Shown: positions 30,056 through 43,333, numbered from the stretch's first letter. The stretch: 64,000 bases of DNA from an uncultured Cellvibrionales bacterium (GCA_913063225.1 CAJXYP010000004.1:1-64000); one strand, 5' to 3'. Program-made: numbers and translations. Notes: a model not told the origin generated them from the letters alone.

Positions 30056-30427
30056 ATGAGTATTGAAGAAACTAAGCAAAAGAACGGCGCATTGAATGCA
30101 GTGCTCTGGTTTATCGTTGTGGCGCTGATCGCAGCTGTGGCCGTGCTCAACTCAATTTATGCTGAAGAATCGCTACTCTATCGAGTGATGGGCGGTCTTG
30201 TTTTGGCGATCGCTGCTGGATTTATTGCAGTACAAACTACTCAGGGCGCTACTTTTTGGCACATTGCCAAAGGTGCACGTACGGAAGTACGCCGAGTAGT
30301 GTGGCCGACTCGCGATGAGCGCAATAAGGCAACCTTAATGGTTGTTGCTGTTGTAGCGCTTATGTCTGTTGTTTTGTGGGGTCTAGACGGATTATTCGGC
30401 TGGCTCGTTGGACTTTTGCTCGGATAA
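30056..30427 (+). CDS. secE: preprotein translocase subunit SecE
   Basis: Three-TM SecE, EVRRVVWPTRDERNKATLMV. Confidence 0.95.
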   Translation: MSIEETKQKNGALNAVLWFIVVALIAAVAVLNSIYAEESLLYRVMGGLVLAIAAGFIAVQTTQGATFWHIAKGARTEVRRVVWPTRDERNKATLMVVAVVALMSVVLWGLDGLFGWLVGLLLG

Positions 30428-30435
30428 GGTGACCT

Positions 30436-30963
30436 ATGCGTTGGTACGTAGTACATGCCTTTTCAGGCTATGAAAAAAAAGTAGTAGGTTCGCTTCAAGA
30501 GCGGATCGATATGAATGACATGCAAGAAAAATTCGGTGAGATATTAGTTCCCACTGAAGAAGTCGTCGAAATGAAGGACGGCAAAAAGCGCAGCAGTGAG
30601 CGCAAGTTCTTCCCCGGGTATGTCCTGGTGCAGATGGAACTTGACGACGATAGCTGGCATTTGGTTAAAGAAACGCCTCGAGTAATGGGATTTATCGGCG
30701 GAAAAGCGGATAAGCCAGCACCAATTACTCAGAAAGAAGCAGATTTGATTCTGCAAAGAGTTCAGGACTCGGGCGAGAAGCCTCGTCCGAAAACTGTATA
30801 CGAGCCCGGCGAAATGGTCCGAGTTACAGATGGGCCTTTTAACGACTTTAACGGAACCGTTGAAGAAGTTAATTACGACAAGAGCCGATTGCGTGTTGCA
30901 GTAACGATTTTCGGTCGATCTACTCCGGTAGATCTCGAATTTACTCAGGTCGAAAAAGCCTGA
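30436..30963 (+). CDS. nusG: transcription termination/antitermination protein NusG
   Basis: [18 protein letters not shown] motif [13 protein letters not shown]. Confidence 0.97.
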   Translation: MRWYVVHAFSGYEKKVVGSLQERIDMNDMQEKFGEILVPTEEVVEMKDGKKRSSERKFFPGYVLVQMELDDDSWHLVKETPRVMGFIGGKADKPAPITQKEADLILQRVQDSGEKPRPKTVYEPGEMVRVTDGPFNDFNGTVEEVNYDKSRLRVAVTIFGRSTPVDLEFTQVEKA

Positions 30964-31055
30964 TTAATTGTGTTTCCGCAATTTTGCGGAGCACGGGGAG
31001 CCAGCGACGAGTGGAGACGCTCTGAGGCGATAACACCCAACTAGGAGAAATCTAA

Positions 31056-31487
31056 ATGGCGAAGAAAGTAGAGGCCTATATCAAGCTGCAAGTGCCAGCT
31101 GGTAAGGCAAACCCAAGTCCACCTGTTGGTCCGGCTCTCGGTCAGCATGGCGTAAATATTATGGAGTTCTGTAAGGCGTTTAATGCGCAAACTCAGGGCA
31201 CCGAGCCGGGTCTTCCGGTTCCCGTTGTAATTACTGTATATAGTGATCGCAGCTTCACCTTCATAATGAAGACTCCTCCAGCTGCCGTCTTGTTGTTGAA
31301 AGCTGCTGGTATCAAATCTGGTAGCGGAACACCTAACACTGAAAAAGTGGGTAAGGTAAGCCGTGCGCAACTCGAAGAAATTGCCACCGCTAAAGAGCCA
31401 GATCTAACTGCTGCTGATATGGATGCAGCTGTACGAACTATCGCCGGTACTGCTCGCAGTATGGGCATTGAAGTGGAGGGCATCTAA
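31056..31487 (+). CDS. rplK: 50S ribosomal protein L11
   Basis: [34 protein letters not shown]. Confidence 0.98.
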   Translation: MAKKVEAYIKLQVPAGKANPSPPVGPALGQHGVNIMEFCKAFNAQTQGTEPGLPVPVVITVYSDRSFTFIMKTPPAAVLLLKAAGIKSGSGTPNTEKVGKVSRAQLEEIATAKEPDLTAADMDAAVRTIAGTARSMGIEVEGI

Positions 31488-31488
31488 G

Positions 31489-32187
31489 ATGGCTAAAGCA
31501 TCAAAACGCGTTCGAGCGTTCCAAGAAAAAGTAGAAACAGGCAAGCCATATGCTTTTGATGAAGCGGTTTCCCTGCTAAAAGAATTCGCATCCAAGAATT
31601 TTAATGAAACCGTTGAGGCTTCTGTGAAACTTGGTATCGATCCACGTAAATCTGACCAAGCAGTTCGCGGAGCTACTACCTTGCCAAAAGGCAGCGGTAA
31701 AACCGTACGCGTTGCGGTATTTGCTCAGGGCGAAAATGCAGAAGCAGCTACAGCTGCTGGCGCTGACGAAGTGGGCATGGATGATCTAGCCGAGAAAATG
31801 AAGGGCGGAGATCTTGATTTTGGTGTTGTTATAGCCACTCCAGACGCAATGCGCGTTGTGGGAGCTTTAGGTCAGGTGCTGGGTCCTCGTGGACTTATGC
31901 CTAACCCAAAGACAGGCACCGTCACGCCAACTCCTGCTGTTGCAGTTAAAAATGCTAAGGCCGGTCAGGTTCGTTACCGTACCGACAAGAATGGCATTAT
32001 TCATGGCGGCATCGGCAAAGTGGATTTTGATGGTTCGGCGCTACAAGAAAATCTTGAAGCTCTGTTGGTGGATTTGAGAAAGCTCAAGCCTGCTGCAGCT
32101 AAAGGGATATACCTCCAGAAGATCGTACTTTCTACGACTATGGGCCCAGGTGTAACTCTGGATAGCTCAACTATTGAGAATGACTAG
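31489..32187 (+). CDS. rplA: 50S ribosomal protein L1
   Basis: ATG at 31489 directly after rpl[16 protein letters not shown]. Confidence 0.97.
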   Translation: MAKASKRVRAFQEKVETGKPYAFDEAVSLLKEFASKNFNETVEASVKLGIDPRKSDQAVRGATTLPKGSGKTVRVAVFAQGENAEAATAAGADEVGMDDLAEKMKGGDLDFGVVIATPDAMRVVGALGQVLGPRGLMPNPKTGTVTPTPAVAVKNAKAGQVRYRTDKNGIIHGGIGKVDFDGSALQENLEALLVDLRKLKPAAAKGIYLQKIVLSTTMGPGVTLDSSTIEND

Positions 32188-32209
32188 CTCAAGCTAAAGA
32201 ATATGAATG

Positions 32210-32430
32210 CTGCGCAGGAGCGCAGCCATTGGCCGAAGGTCAATGCGAGTATCGGAAATACAAGCAAATCGACGTATTTGCGCCAGTAATACCGGTGCGA
32301 ACTCTAAAAAATCAGGGAGATTTTTTAGGGTTAAAGAGACTTTTGGGGTCCGCGTAAGCGGGCTGTTAAAGACCGCAGGAGCGGAGAGTTTTCGGACTCA
32401 AAGCTTAATTAGAGTGATCATCCTGCGCAG
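32210..32430 (+). promoter_or_regulatory. L10-leader-like structured 5'UTR upstream of rplJ
   Basis: Closing helix CTGCGCAGGA (32210-32219)/TCCTGCGCAG (32421-32430); internal hairpin CTAAAAAATC-aggga-GATTTTTTAG at 32304-32328. Confidence 0.7.
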
Positions 32431-32525
32431 ATGGTGAACCCCAGCGAAATTTGCTGAATTCACTTTGGTGGGTATTTGAAATTATTCGAATGCCTTAAAT
32501 AGAAACAAATCCAGGAGTAGTACTA

Positions 32526-33056
32526 GTGGCACTTGGACTTGAAGACAAGAAAACGATCGTCGCTGACGTGAGCGAAACTGCTTCCAATGCGCTGTCTTTA
32601 GTTGTTGCCGACGCCCGTGGCGTTGAAGTAAGCGACATGACAGAGCTGCGAAAACAGGCTCGTGAAAATCAGGTTGTTCTTAGGGTAGTCAAAAACACTT
32701 TGGCTAAACTTGCTTTTAAAGACACTGATTTTGAATGTGTGGACGACGCACTGAAAGGCCCTTCAATATTTGGTTTTTCGATGGAAGACCCAGGTGCAGC
32801 CGCAAGGTTGTTCAAACAGTTTGCCAAAGAAAATGACAACTTTGAAGTTAAGGCTTTATCAGTTGGTGGGCAGCTTCTCGAGAAGAGTCAGATTGATGTA
32901 TTGGCAACTTTGCCAACCCGTGATCAGGCACTCGGTATGTTGGCCGGCGTTATACTCGCACCCGTCACTAAGATGGTTCGAACCTTCAACGATGTACCCG
33001 GACAGGTTGTTCGCGTAGTTGATCAGGTACGAATTCAGAAAGACGAAGCGGCATAA
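32526..33056 (+). CDS. rplJ: 50S ribosomal protein L10
   Basis: GTG start; L10 family sequence between rplA and rplL. Confidence 0.97.
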   Translation: MALGLEDKKTIVADVSETASNALSLVVADARGVEVSDMTELRKQARENQVVLRVVKNTLAKLAFKDTDFECVDDALKGPSIFGFSMEDPGAAARLFKQFAKENDNFEVKALSVGGQLLEKSQIDVLATLPTRDQALGMLAGVILAPVTKMVRTFNDVPGQVVRVVDQVRIQKDEAA

Positions 33057-33095
33057 GATTAATCGTATTATTAAATTTTATTTGGAGTTTTAAAA

Positions 33096-33476
33096 ATGGC
33101 ACTTTCTAAAGACGAAATCCTCGACGCGATTGCAGAAATGAGCGTAATGGACGTTGTTGAGCTTGTTAGCGCAATGGAAGAAAAGTTTGGTGTATCTGCT
33201 CAAGCCGCTGCTGTTGCAGTAGCTGGTCCAGCTGCTGGCGGTGACGCTGCGGCTGCAGAAGAGCAAACTGAGTTTGACGTTATTCTTACTAGTTTTGGCG
33301 AGAAGAAAGTCAACGTTATTAAGACAGTTCGCACTATTACAGGCCTAGGTCTGAAAGAAGCGAAAGATCTTGTTGACGGTACACCTTCTCCTATTAAAGA
33401 AGGCGCTTCTAAAGACGAAGCAGAAGAAGCCAAAAAACAGCTTGAAGAAGCTGGTGCTTCTGTCGAATTGAAGTAA
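33096..33476 (+). CDS. rplL: 50S ribosomal protein L7/L12
   Basis: [14 protein letters not shown]..., [27 protein letters not shown]. Confidence 0.98.
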   Translation: MALSKDEILDAIAEMSVMDVVELVSAMEEKFGVSAQAAAVAVAGPAAGGDAAAAEEQTEFDVILTSFGEKKVNVIKTVRTITGLGLKEAKDLVDGTPSPIKEGASKDEAEEAKKQLEEAGASVELK

Positions 33477-33507
33477 TTCGACACTTGATCGGCATTAGCT
33501 GATTGAC

Positions 33508-33539
33508 CCAAGGCTGACGGATTTATCCGTCGGCCTTGG
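33508..33539 (+). promoter_or_regulatory. strong hairpin between rplL and rpoB (attenuator/RNase III-type processing candidate)
   Basis: CCAAGGCTGACGGAT-tt-ATCCGTCGGCCTTGG, 15-bp stem with one T.G. Confidence 0.65.
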
Positions 33540-33646
33540 CTTGTTTCTGCGACCAGCCTTTTTTGGGGTGGTCGATTTAACCTTGGGACTGCAGGTTAAA
33601 TTAAGTATTCGCAGTCCACCTACTGAAAGCTAGGGAGCTGATAGAA

Positions 33647-36600
33647 ATGGCGTTTACATACACCGAAAAACAGCGGATTCGTAAGACCTTTGGCAAATTG
33701 CCAACGGTTATGGAGCAGCCATATTTGCTCGCGATCCAGTTGGATTCGTACCGCGAATTTACTCAAGCCGATATTCCTGCAGAAGAACGCACGGAAAAAG
33801 GCCTACACGCAGCCTTCCATTCAATATTTCCAATCGTAGCGAACTCGGGCAATGCGGCACTTGAATATGTCGACTATCGCCTTGGCAAGCCTGCCTTTGA
33901 TGTTAGCGAATGTATTCTGCGTGGCGTTACATACTCCGTGCCTTTGCGCGTAAGAGTTCGCTTGGTCATATACGACCGAGAAACCTCTGCGAAAACCGTA
34001 AAGGATATTAAGGAGCAAGAAGTTTATATGGGCGAAATACCCCTTATGACTGAAAACGGCACCTTTGTAATAAATGGTACCGAGCGCGTTATCGTTTCTC
34101 AGTTGCACCGTTCGCCTGGTGTATTCTTTGATCACGATCGCGGCAAAACTCACTCATCGGGAAAATTGCTCTATTCCGCTCGGATCATTCCTTACCGTGG
34201 TTCATGGCTCGATTTCGAATTTGATCCAAAAGATTTGGTTTTTGTTCGTATAGATCGCCGCCGTAAGTTGCATGCGACAATTTTGTTGCGCGCACTTGGT
34301 TATAGCTCTGAAGAAATTTTGGGTATGTTTTTCGAAACTACCACCTTCAGATTTGCGAAAGACGCCTATCGGATGGACCTTACTCCAAGCCGTCTACGCG
34401 GTGAAATCTCTCAGTTCGACATCAAAGGCCCGCGCGGCAAAGTTGTTGTTGAAGCTGGCCGCCGAATCACTGCCCGCCATATTCGGGACCTTGAAAAAGC
34501 GGAAATTACTAAGCTTGATGTTCCTGAAGAATATTTGCATGGCAAAGCACTGGCCAAGGATATTATCGATCCTGAAACCGGTGAGTTGTTGTTCGAGTGT
34601 AATACCGAGCTGACCGATGAAGTATTGGCAGCCTTGGTTGAAGCCAACATTAATGAATTTGATGTGCTCTATACCAACGATTTGGACGCTGGTCCTTTCG
34701 TTTCCGAGACATTGCGCGCCGATCCTACCCGTACGCAGCTAGAAGCATTGGTAGAGATTTACCGCATGATGCGTCCTGGTGAGCCGCCAACAAAAGACTC
34801 TGCAGAAGGCTTATTCCATAACTTGTTCTTCAGTTCAGAGCGATACAACCTATCAGGTGTAGGTCGTATGAAGTTCAACCGCCGACTAAATATCGACACT
34901 GATGAGGGTGCTGGCGTATTGATCGATGGCCGTTATATGGGCCTTAAATACGCCGACAAAAAACCGGATAACAAAGTAGACGTAAACAATCTACCGCTTG
35001 AGATCCAAAAAGTATTGGATATGGCTGGTGCCTCTCCTAAAACTTTCGGTCAACTAAAAGCAGCGTTCGGTGAGATGCGTTCAGACATTGTAAATGTGAT
35101 GAACACTTTGATCGAAATCCGCAACGGTAACGGCATGGTCGATGATATTGACCATCTTGGTAACCGTCGTATTCGCTCTGTTGGCGAAATGGCCGAAAAT
35201 CAATTCCGCGTTGGTCTAGTTCGCGTTGAACGCGCCGTACGTGAAAGATTGTCTGTTGCAGAAAGCGAAGGCCTGATGCCGCAGGATCTGATTAACGCCA
35301 AGCCAGTTGCGGCAGCCGTTAAAGAGTTCTTTGGCTCGTCTCAGCTGTCTCAGTTTATGGATCAAAACAATCCACTATCTGAAGTAACGCACAAACGCCG
35401 TGTATCTGCGCTTGGGCCGGGCGGTTTGACTCGTGAACGTGCTGGATTTGAAGTACGTGACGTGCATTCAACTCACTACGGTCGGGTTTGCCCTATTGAG
35501 ACGCCTGAAGGACCAAATATTGGCCTGATAAACTCTCTGGCAACTTATGCTCGCACTAACAGCTACGGATTCCTTGAAGCGCCTTACCGCAAAGTAGTTG
35601 ATGGTAAAGCGACTGACGAAATTGAGTTCTTGTCTGCAATTAACGAAGCGCAATTTGTTATTGCTCAGGCTTCTGCGATTCTGGACAAAAACAACAAGCT
35701 AACAGAAGACTTAGTTACGGTTCGACACCTGAATGAATCTACCTATAAAACGCCTGAAGAAGTGCAATTTATGGATGTTTCACCCCGTCAGGTGGTATCG
35801 GTAGCTGCTTCTTTGATCCCCTTCTTGGAACACGATGATGCAAACCGTGCATTGATGGGTTCCAACATGCAACGTCAGGCTGTGCCTGCACTGCGTGCGG
35901 ACAAGCCTTTGGTTGGTACCGGTATCGAACGCGATGTTGCGAAAGATTCTGGTGTTTGTGTGGTTGCTCGTCGCGGTGGCGTTATCGACAGCGTTGACGC
36001 TGCCCGTATCGTTATTCGAGCAGACGAAAGCGAAACTGTGCCAGGCGAAGCCGGTATTGATATATACAACCTGACTAAATACACACGTTCTAACCAGAAC
36101 ACCTGTATTAATCAGAAACCTATCGTTAAACGTGGCGTCAAGGTAGCAAAAGGCGACATCGTTGCTGACGGTCCATCCATCGATTTGGGTGAATTGGCTC
36201 TGGGTCAGAATATGCGCATCGCATTTATGCCCTGGAACGGATACAACTTCGAAGATTCAATCTTGGTTAGTGAACGTGTAGTTGATGAAGATCGCTTCAC
36301 CAGTATTCACATTCAAGAGCTAACTTGTGTTGCTCGTGATACCAAACTTGGGCCAGAAGAAATTACTGCTGACATCCCTAACGTGGGCGAAGCGGCTCTT
36401 GGTAAACTTGACGAGTCTGGTATTGTTTACGTTGGTGCCGAAGTTTGTTCCGGTGACATTCTAGTTGGCAAGGTAACGCCTAAAGGCGAGACCCAGCTCA
36501 CACCAGAAGAAAAGCTCCTGCGTGCCATCTTTGGTGAAAAAGCCTCTGACGTTAAAGATACTTCTCTACGCGTTCCGAACAGCACCAAGGGAACGATTAT

Positions 36601-37879
36601 CAACGTTCAGGTATTTACCAGAGATGGTTTGCCTAAGGATGATCGAGCCAAGTCAATCGAAAAAGCTGAACTTGAGAAAGTACGTAAAGACTTGCGTACC
36701 GAAGAGTCCATTTTTGAAGGTGCGGTTCGTACCCGTTTGGTTGGTGCTCTAGTAGGCAGCAAAGTATCCAAAGCTCCTGAGCTAAAGAAAGGTACTGTGC
36801 TTGAGCTAGAAGTTGCTACTGAATACAGCATGGAAGATTGGTCTAAAGTCCGCATGGTTTCTGCAGACTTCAATGACATATTGGATCGCGCTCTAAGCTA
36901 TCTCGAAGAGCGTAAAGCTGAACTCGAAGAACGCTACGAAGACAAGCGTGGCAAGTTGGAATCTGGTGACGATTTGGCACCGGGCGTATTGAAGATCGTT
37001 AAGGTATACATGGCGATCAAACGACGTATCCAGCCTGGCGACAAAATGGCCGGACGCCATGGTAACAAAGGTGTTATCTCGGTGATCAAGCCTGTCGAAG
37101 ATATGCCCTATGATAAAGACGGCGTTCCAATCGATATCGTTCTTAATCCGCTCGGGGTTCCCTCGCGGATGAACGTGGGTCAGGTTCTGGAAACTCACCT
37201 TGGCTTAGCGGCTAAAGGTTTGGGCGAAAAGATTGACCGTATGCTTATCGAGCAGAAATCTGTTGCTGACTTGCGCAAGTTCTTAGAGAAAATCTATAAC
37301 TTGGGTGATGGGACTACAGAGACCTCTCTGAAGACCTTTAGCGACGACGATGTCTTGAACTTGGCTGGTAACCTTCGCGGTGGTGTGCCTATGGCAACAC
37401 CAGTGTTCGATGGTGCTGATGAATCCGAGATCAAAGGCCTGCTGGAACTTGCGGGTCATCCCACAAGCGGTCAGGTCACACTATATGACGGGCGCACAGG
37501 CGATGCCTTTGATCGTCCCGTTACCGTAGGTTACATGTACATGCTCAAACTCAACCACTTGGTGGATGACAAGATGCATGCGCGGTCTACCGGTTCTTAT
37601 AGCTTGGTTACTCAGCAGCCGCTGGGTGGTAAAGCGCAGTTCGGTGGACAGCGATTTGGTGAGATGGAAGTTTGGGCTCTTGAAGCTTACGGCGCCGCTC
37701 ACACATTGCAGGAAATGCTTACGGTCAAATCCGATGACGTAAATGGTCGAACCAAAATGTATAAAAACATTGTGGATGGTGACCATCGAATGGAACCCGG
37801 CATGCCGGAGTCGTTCAACGTACTGGTCCGCGAGATTCGTTCTCTCGGTATCAACATGGAATTGGAAGAAGATAAATAG
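33647..37879 (+). CDS. rpoB: DNA-directed RNA polymerase subunit beta
   Basis: 1410 aa; canonical RpoB motifs. Confidence 0.99.
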   Translation: MAFTYTEKQRIRKTFGKLPTVMEQPYLLAIQLDSYREFTQADIPAEERTEKGLHAAFHSIFPIVANSGNAALEYVDYRLGKPAFDVSECILRGVTYSVPLRVRVRLVIYDRETSAKTVKDIKEQEVYMGEIPLMTENGTFVINGTERVIVSQLHRSPGVFFDHDRGKTHSSGKLLYSARIIPYRGSWLDFEFDPKDLVFVRIDRRRKLHATILLRALGYSSEEILGMFFETTTFRFAKDAYRMDLTPSRLRGEISQFDIKGPRGKVVVEAGRRITARHIRDLEKAEITKLDVPEEYLHGKALAKDIIDPETGELLFECNTELTDEVLAALVEANINEFDVLYTNDLDAGPFVSETLRADPTRTQLEALVEIYRMMRPGEPPTKDSAEGLFHNLFFSSERYNLSGVGRMKFNRRLNIDTDEGAGVLIDGRYMGLKYADKKPDNKVDVNNLPLEIQKVLDMAGASPKTFGQLKAAFGEMRSDIVNVMNTLIEIRNGNGMVDDIDHLGNRRIRSVGEMAENQFRVGLVRVERAVRERLSVAESEGLMPQDLINAKPVAAAVKEFFGSSQLSQFMDQNNPLSEVTHKRRVSALGPGGLTRERAGFEVRDVHSTHYGRVCPIETPEGPNIGLINSLATYARTNSYGFLEAPYRKVVDGKATDEIEFLSAINEAQFVIAQASAILDKNNKLTEDLVTVRHLNESTYKTPEEVQFMDVSPRQVVSVAASLIPFLEHDDANRALMGSNMQRQAVPALRADKPLVGTGIERDVAKDSGVCVVARRGGVIDSVDAARIVIRADESETVPGEAGIDIYNLTKYTRSNQNTCINQKPIVKRGVKVAKGDIVADGPSIDLGELALGQNMRIAFMPWNGYNFEDSILVSERVVDEDRFTSIHIQELTCVARDTKLGPEEITADIPNVGEAALGKLDESGIVYVGAEVCSGDILVGKVTPKGETQLTPEEKLLRAIFGEKASDVKDTSLRVPNSTKGTIINVQVFTRDGLPKDDRAKSIEKAELEKVRKDLRTEESIFEGAVRTRLVGALVGSKVSKAPELKKGTVLELEVATEYSMEDWSKVRMVSADFNDILDRALSYLEERKAELEERYEDKRGKLESGDDLAPGVLKIVKVYMAIKRRIQPGDKMAGRHGNKGVISVIKPVEDMPYDKDGVPIDIVLNPLGVPSRMNVGQVLETHLGLAAKGLGEKIDRMLIEQKSVADLRKFLEKIYNLGDGTTETSLKTFSDDDVLNLAGNLRGGVPMATPVFDGADESEIKGLLELAGHPTSGQVTLYDGRTGDAFDRPVTVGYMYMLKLNHLVDDKMHARSTGSYSLVTQQPLGGKAQFGGQRFGEMEVWALEAYGAAHTLQEMLTVKSDDVNGRTKMYKNIVDGDHRMEPGMPESFNVLVREIRSLGINMELEEDK

Positions 37880-37934
37880 AGCAGTAGGTGTTAAAAATTT
37901 ACTTGCTGTCTAACGTTTTATTGGAGGAAAGGCC

Positions 37935-40900
37935 TTGAAAGACCTGTTGAAAATGCTTAAGTCCCAGACTGAAGTCGAAGAGTTTGATGCGATTCGGATT
38001 AGTTTGGCCTCCCCGGACATGATTCGTTCGTGGTCCTTTGGCGAAGTTAAGAAACCGGAAACCATAAACTACCGGACGTTCAAACCTGAACGCGATGGTT
38101 TGTTTTGTGCCAAGGTATTTGGTCCTATTAAGGATTACGAATGCCTTTGTGGTAAATATCGACGCATGAAGCATCGCGGCATTGTCTGCGAGAAGTGTGG
38201 CGTTGAAGTTACCGTGTCTAAGGTTCGTCGCGAGCGCATGGCTCACATCGAACTTGCCACACCCTGTGCGCACATTTGGTTCCTGAAATCTCTGCCTTCT
38301 CGTATCGGCTTAATGCTGGATATGACTCTGCGTGAGATCGAACGAGTTCTTTACTTCGAATCCTATATTGTCACCGAACCGGGCATGACAGATCTGGAAC
38401 GCGGTCAACTATTGACTGACGACCAGTATTTTGAAGCCATGGAAGCCTACGGCGATGATTTCGACGCCAAAATGGGTGCTGAAGCAATTCAAGCGCTATT
38501 GGCTGATATCGATCTGGAATCTGAAATTGCTGCTCTGCGTGAAGAAATTCCCGCTACCAACTCAGAAACCAAAATCAAAAAGCTTTCAAAGCGGCTAAAA
38601 CTGCTTGAAGCGTTCAACGGTTCCGGCAACAAACCACAGTGGATGGTATTGGAAGTACTCCCAGTATTACCGCCTGATTTGCGTCCTTTGGTACCTTTGG
38701 ATGGTGGTCGTTTTGCGACTTCCGATCTGAACGACCTTTACCGTCGGGTTATTAACCGTAACAACCGCCTGAAGCGTCTTCTTGAGCTGAATGCTCCAGA
38801 CATTATTGTTCGCAACGAAAAACGCATGCTGCAAGAAGCGGTAGATGCCTTGTTGGATAACGGTCGCCGTGGCCGAGCCATTACTGGTTCTAACAAGCGT
38901 CCTTTGAAATCTCTTGCGGACATGATTAAGGGTAAGCAAGGTCGATTCCGTCAGAACCTTCTCGGTAAGCGTGTTGATTACTCAGGACGTTCCGTAATTG
39001 TTTGTGGACCTACCTTAAGGCTGCACCAATGTGGTCTGCCTAAGAAAATGGCCCTTGAGCTGTTCAAACCTTTCATCTTCAGCAAGCTGGAATTGCGTGG
39101 TATGGCTACCACCATTAAGGCCGCTAAGAAAATGGTTGAGCGTGAAGAAGCCGTAGTATGGGACGTTCTCGACGAAGTGATTCGTGAGCATCCAGTGCTT
39201 CTTAACCGGGCTCCAACCCTTCACCGTTTGGGCATTCAGGCATTTGAGCCGGTCCTAATTGAAGGTAAAGCTATCCAATTGCATCCACTCGTTTGTTCCG
39301 CCTTTAACGCGGATTTCGATGGTGACCAAATGGCGGTTCATGTACCTCTGACTCTTGAAGCTCAGCTTGAAGCTCGTGCTTTGATGATGTCTACCAACAA
39401 TATTCTGTCTCCAGCCAACGGCGACCCCATCATCGTGCCTTCTCAGGACGTGGTATTGGGTCTTTACTACATGACGCGTTCTAAAATTAACGTTCGTGGA
39501 GAAGGCATGCGCTTTGCTGATACTTCTGAAGTATCCCGCGCATACGATTCAGGTCAGGTAGATTTGCACGCCAAAGTATCGGTTCGTATTAACGAGGTAG
39601 TTAATGGCGAAGACGGTGAGAAAACTGCTCGAACTATTATGGTAGAAACTACCGTTGGTCGAGCATTGGTATGGCGCATCATCCCAAAGGGCATGGCCTT
39701 TGAACTGGTGAATCAGCACTTAACCAAAAAAGCCATCTCTAAACTAATCGATGTTTGCTATCGATCGGTTGGCCTTAAAGCTACGGTTATCTTTGCCGAT
39801 CAGTTGATGTACACAGGCTTTGCCTACTCAACTCGTTCTGGTGCTTCTATCGGCGTTAACGATTTTGTTATCCCTGATGAAAAAGAAGAAATCATCGCTC
39901 AGGCTGATGCTGAAGTTAAAGAAATCGAGCAACAGTTTGCTTCCGGCCTGGTAACTCAGGGTGAGAAGTACAACAAAGTTATCGATATCTGGTCTCGCGC
40001 GAACGATGTTGTTGCCAAATCTATGATGGTTGGTATCAGCACCGAGAAAGTGATGAATGCCAAAGGCGAAGAAGAAGTTCAAGACTCTTATAACAGCGTG
40101 TTTATGATGGCCGATTCTGGTGCTCGGGGTTCACCCGCTCAGATTCGTCAGCTGGCTGGTATGCGTGGTCTGATGGCTCGTCCAGATGGCTCTATTATTG
40201 AAACGCCAATTATTGCGAACTTCCGTGAAGGTTTGAACGTACTTCAGTACTTCATCTCTACTCACGGTGCTCGTAAAGGTTTGGCGGATACAGCGCTTAA
40301 AACCGCTAACTCCGGTTATCTAACAAGACGCTTGGTTGATGTCGCACAAGACGTGGTGATTACCGAGTTGGATTGTGGTACCGAAGAAGGTCTGTTGATG
40401 ACTCCTGTTATCGAGGGTGGTGACATCATCGAGTCTTTGGGTGATCGTATCTTGGGCCGTATTGTTGCTCAGGACGTAATCCGAGGTGACGAAGACGAGG
40501 TTATCGTTCCTAAGGGGACTATGGTCGACGAGCGTTGGATGACCCGCATCGAGCAAATGGGTATCGATGAAGTAACCGTTCGTTCACCGATTTCTTGTAT
40601 TAGCGGACACGGTATTTGTGCCGAATGTTACGGACGTGACTTGGCTCGTGGACATCAGATCAATCAAGGTGAAGCAGTCGGCGTTATCGCTGCGCAATCC
40701 ATTGGTGAGCCTGGAACACAGCTAACCATGCGTACGTTCCACATCGGTGGTGCGGCTTCTAGAGCTTCTGCTGCGGACAGCATCCAGGTTAAACAAGAAG
40801 GTATTGTTCGCCTGGTTAATGTCAAAGTGGTTGAACGTAAAAACGGTGAGCTAGTTACGGTATCTCGTTCTGGTGAGCTGGTTGTTGCCGAGAAAGAGTC

Positions 40901-42185
40901 CGGTCGTGAGCGCGAGCGCTATAAGCTTCCTTATGGTGCAACCATTAAGGTTAAGCACGGTGCCGAAGTAGATGGCGGAGCTATCGTTACTACTTGGGAT
41001 CCACATACGCATCCAATTGTTGCTGAAGTTGCTGGTAAAGCGAAGTTCAGTGGTATGGAAGAAGGCCTATCGATTCATCGCCAAACCGATGATTTGACCG
41101 GCCTTAGTAGTGTATCTGTGATAGATCCAAACGAGCGATCTGCTGCTGGTAAAGAGTACAAGCCTGCTATTACTTTAGTTGATGGCAAAGGCAAAGAGCT
41201 TTCTCTACCAAACAGCAAGGCGCCAGCGCATTACATGCTGCCTGCTGGAGCGATCGTAACTATGGCCGACAACGACAAAGTCGCTGTCGGTGATGTTATT
41301 GCCCGTATTCCTCAAGAGGGTTCAAAAACTCGCGATATCACAGGTGGTCTGCCACGTGTAGCCGATCTGTTTGAGGCGCGTAAGCCTAAAGAGCATTCAA
41401 TCCTAGCGGAAATCGCCGGTACCTTTGCCTTCGGTAAAGAAACCAAGGGTAAAAAACGTATTCAGGTGTGGCCATTAAATGGTGCATTGCTTGAAGACGG
41501 TTCAGATCACTGGGAGATGCTGATTCCTAAGTGGCGTGCTACCCAAGTATTTGAAGGCGAAACGGTAGAAAAAGGCGAAGTGATCTGTGATGGACCACCT
41601 AGTCAACACGATATATTGCGTCTTATGGGTGTTGAGGCTTTGGCCAAATACATTACCAATGAGATTCAAGAGGTTTACCGACTGCAGGGCGTGAAAATCA
41701 ATGACAAGCACATTGAAGTAATTGCACGTCAAATGTTGCGCAAAGTAGAAATTACCGAAATGGGTGAATCTCCTTATATCCGCGGCGAGCAAGTTGAATT
41801 TGGTCGTGTAACCAAAACTATTGAAGAGCTAGAAAAAGAAGGCAAGCAACCGCCTAAATTTGAGCGATTGTTGCTGGGTATTACCAAGGCGTCTTTGGCT
41901 ACCGAATCCTTTATTTCGGCGGCATCTTTCCAAGAGACAACTCGGGTTCTTACGGAAGCTTCGGTTACCGGTAAGAAAGATATCCTGCGCGGCCTGAAAG
42001 AGAACGTGGTTGTTGGCCGATTGATACCAGCTGGTACCGGTTTGGCTTACCATGAAGCTCGTCGTAAAGCGCGTGAAGTAGGCGCTGAATTGACTAGCGA
42101 AGCTCTTGAAGCGCAATTGGCTGAAGCCTTGGGTATCCCTAAGTCTGGGGAAGTATCTAAAGCACCAGCTGCCGAGAAAGAGTAA
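37935..42185 (+). CDS. rpoC: DNA-directed RNA polymerase subunit beta'
   Basis: 1416 aa; [15 protein letters not shown] start preceded by GGAGG. Confidence 0.99.
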   Translation: MKDLLKMLKSQTEVEEFDAIRISLASPDMIRSWSFGEVKKPETINYRTFKPERDGLFCAKVFGPIKDYECLCGKYRRMKHRGIVCEKCGVEVTVSKVRRERMAHIELATPCAHIWFLKSLPSRIGLMLDMTLREIERVLYFESYIVTEPGMTDLERGQLLTDDQYFEAMEAYGDDFDAKMGAEAIQALLADIDLESEIAALREEIPATNSETKIKKLSKRLKLLEAFNGSGNKPQWMVLEVLPVLPPDLRPLVPLDGGRFATSDLNDLYRRVINRNNRLKRLLELNAPDIIVRNEKRMLQEAVDALLDNGRRGRAITGSNKRPLKSLADMIKGKQGRFRQNLLGKRVDYSGRSVIVCGPTLRLHQCGLPKKMALELFKPFIFSKLELRGMATTIKAAKKMVEREEAVVWDVLDEVIREHPVLLNRAPTLHRLGIQAFEPVLIEGKAIQLHPLVCSAFNADFDGDQMAVHVPLTLEAQLEARALMMSTNNILSPANGDPIIVPSQDVVLGLYYMTRSKINVRGEGMRFADTSEVSRAYDSGQVDLHAKVSVRINEVVNGEDGEKTARTIMVETTVGRALVWRIIPKGMAFELVNQHLTKKAISKLIDVCYRSVGLKATVIFADQLMYTGFAYSTRSGASIGVNDFVIPDEKEEIIAQADAEVKEIEQQFASGLVTQGEKYNKVIDIWSRANDVVAKSMMVGISTEKVMNAKGEEEVQDSYNSVFMMADSGARGSPAQIRQLAGMRGLMARPDGSIIETPIIANFREGLNVLQYFISTHGARKGLADTALKTANSGYLTRRLVDVAQDVVITELDCGTEEGLLMTPVIEGGDIIESLGDRILGRIVAQDVIRGDEDEVIVPKGTMVDERWMTRIEQMGIDEVTVRSPISCISGHGICAECYGRDLARGHQINQGEAVGVIAAQSIGEPGTQLTMRTFHIGGAASRASAADSIQVKQEGIVRLVNVKVVERKNGELVTVSRSGELVVAEKESGRERERYKLPYGATIKVKHGAEVDGGAIVTTWDPHTHPIVAEVAGKAKFSGMEEGLSIHRQTDDLTGLSSVSVIDPNERSAAGKEYKPAITLVDGKGKELSLPNSKAPAHYMLPAGAIVTMADNDKVAVGDVIARIPQEGSKTRDITGGLPRVADLFEARKPKEHSILAEIAGTFAFGKETKGKKRIQVWPLNGALLEDGSDHWEMLIPKWRATQVFEGETVEKGEVICDGPPSQHDILRLMGVEALAKYITNEIQEVYRLQGVKINDKHIEVIARQMLRKVEITEMGESPYIRGEQVEFGRVTKTIEELEKEGKQPPKFERLLLGITKASLATESFISAASFQETTRVLTEASVTGKKDILRGLKENVVVGRLIPAGTGLAYHEARRKAREVGAELTSEALEAQLAEALGIPKSGEVSKAPAAEKE

Positions 42186-42200
42186 CTTCAATCGGAAGTT

Positions 42201-42232
42201 AAAAAAGACCCTGCAGTGCAGGGTCTTTTTTT
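42201..42232 (+). terminator. Rho-independent terminator after rpoC
   Basis: AAAAAAGACCCTGCA-GTGCAGGGTCTTTTTTT. Confidence 0.88.
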
Positions 42233-42257
42233 AATTAGAAACAGGGCACGCAACTGC

Positions 42258-42286
42258 TTGACGCTGATACAGCCACTCATTAGAAT
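42258..42286 (+). promoter_or_regulatory. sigma70 promoter for rpsL-rpsG-fusA-tufA
   Basis: TTGACG-17 nt-TAGAAT, GC-rich discriminator GCGCGCTCGC. Confidence 0.72.
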
Positions 42287-42367
42287 GCGCGCTCGCTAAT
42301 TTAGGCGGTTACACCAATGGGCGAAGGCCTTGTAACGCTTAATTCGAACTTATTTACGGAGCATTGA

Positions 42368-42739
42368 ATGTCCACAATTAACCAGCTGGTACGCAAGCCA
42401 CGCAAACGTAAGGTTGCCAAGAGCGATGTACCTGCACTACAAGCGAGCCCACAACGCCGTGGCGTTTGTACTCGCGTGTATACAACTAAACCTAAAAAGC
42501 CGAATTCAGCGCTTCGCAAAGTTTGCCGTGTTCGTCTAACCAATGGCTACGAAGTTAGCTCCTACATTGGTGGTGAAGGTCACAACCTGCAAGAGCATAG
42601 TGTTGTTCTTATTCGCGGTGGTCGAGTTAAAGATTTACCTGGTGTTCGCTACCACACGGTTCGCGGATCACTGGATTGCTCCGGAGTAACGGATCGCAAG
42701 CAGCGTCGTTCTAAGTACGGCACTAAAAAACCGAAGTAA
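42368..42739 (+). CDS. rpsL: 30S ribosomal protein S12
   Basis: [19 protein letters not shown]. Confidence 0.99.
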   Translation: MSTINQLVRKPRKRKVAKSDVPALQASPQRRGVCTRVYTTKPKKPNSALRKVCRVRLTNGYEVSSYIGGEGHNLQEHSVVLIRGGRVKDLPGVRYHTVRGSLDCSGVTDRKQRRSKYGTKKPK

Positions 42740-42862
42740 ACCGAAGCCGAAATAAATAGCGGCCAAAGTAAGAATTTAAACAAGTAATCTAAATAATCAT
42801 TTAACAATAATCAGTAAGGCCGGACTCTTGATAGTTCCGGGTTACCCTGAAGAGGAATTGCA

Positions 42863-43333
42863 ATGCCTAGAAGACGCGTCGTCGCCAAGCGAGAAATCCT
42901 GCCAGATCCTAAATATGGCAATATCGTTCTCGCAAAATTCGTAAACCATGTCATGGAAAGCGGTAAAAAATCCATCGCCGAAAAGATCGTTTATGGCGCA
43001 ATGGATATCGTTGAAGAAAAAGCTGGCAAGGACCCTATAGAAGTTTTTGAATCAGCCCTCGAAAATATCGCCCCACAGGTGGAAGTTAAATCCCGACGTG
43101 TTGGTGGTGCAACTTACCAAGTACCTGTAGAAGTTCGTCCTTCACGACGTAATGCTCTTGCTATGCGTTGGTTGGTTGAACACGCTCGTGCCCGTGGCGA
43201 AAAATCAATGCGTCAGCGTCTTGCTGGTGAATTGTTAGAAGCCGCTGAAGGTCGTGGTAACGCCGTCCGTAAACGTGAAGATGTTCACCGCATGGCCGAG
43301 GCTAACAAGGCTTTCTCCCACTTCCGTTTTTAG
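42863..43333 (+). CDS. rpsG: 30S ribosomal protein S7
   Basis: [20 protein letters not shown]. Confidence 0.99.
   Translation: MPRRRVVAKREILPDPKYGNIVLAKFVNHVMESGKKSIAEKIVYGAMDIVEEKAGKDPIEVFESALENIAPQVEVKSRRVGGATYQVPVEVRPSRRNALAMRWLVEHARARGEKSMRQRLAGELLEAAEGRGNAVRKREDVHRMAEANKAFSHFRF

Noticed and set aside
42740-42862. Imperfect CCGGA...TCCGG hairpin between rpsL and rpsG as an S7 operator
   Set aside because: Position fits known S7 autoregulation but the stem is short and imperfect; insufficient evidence to list.
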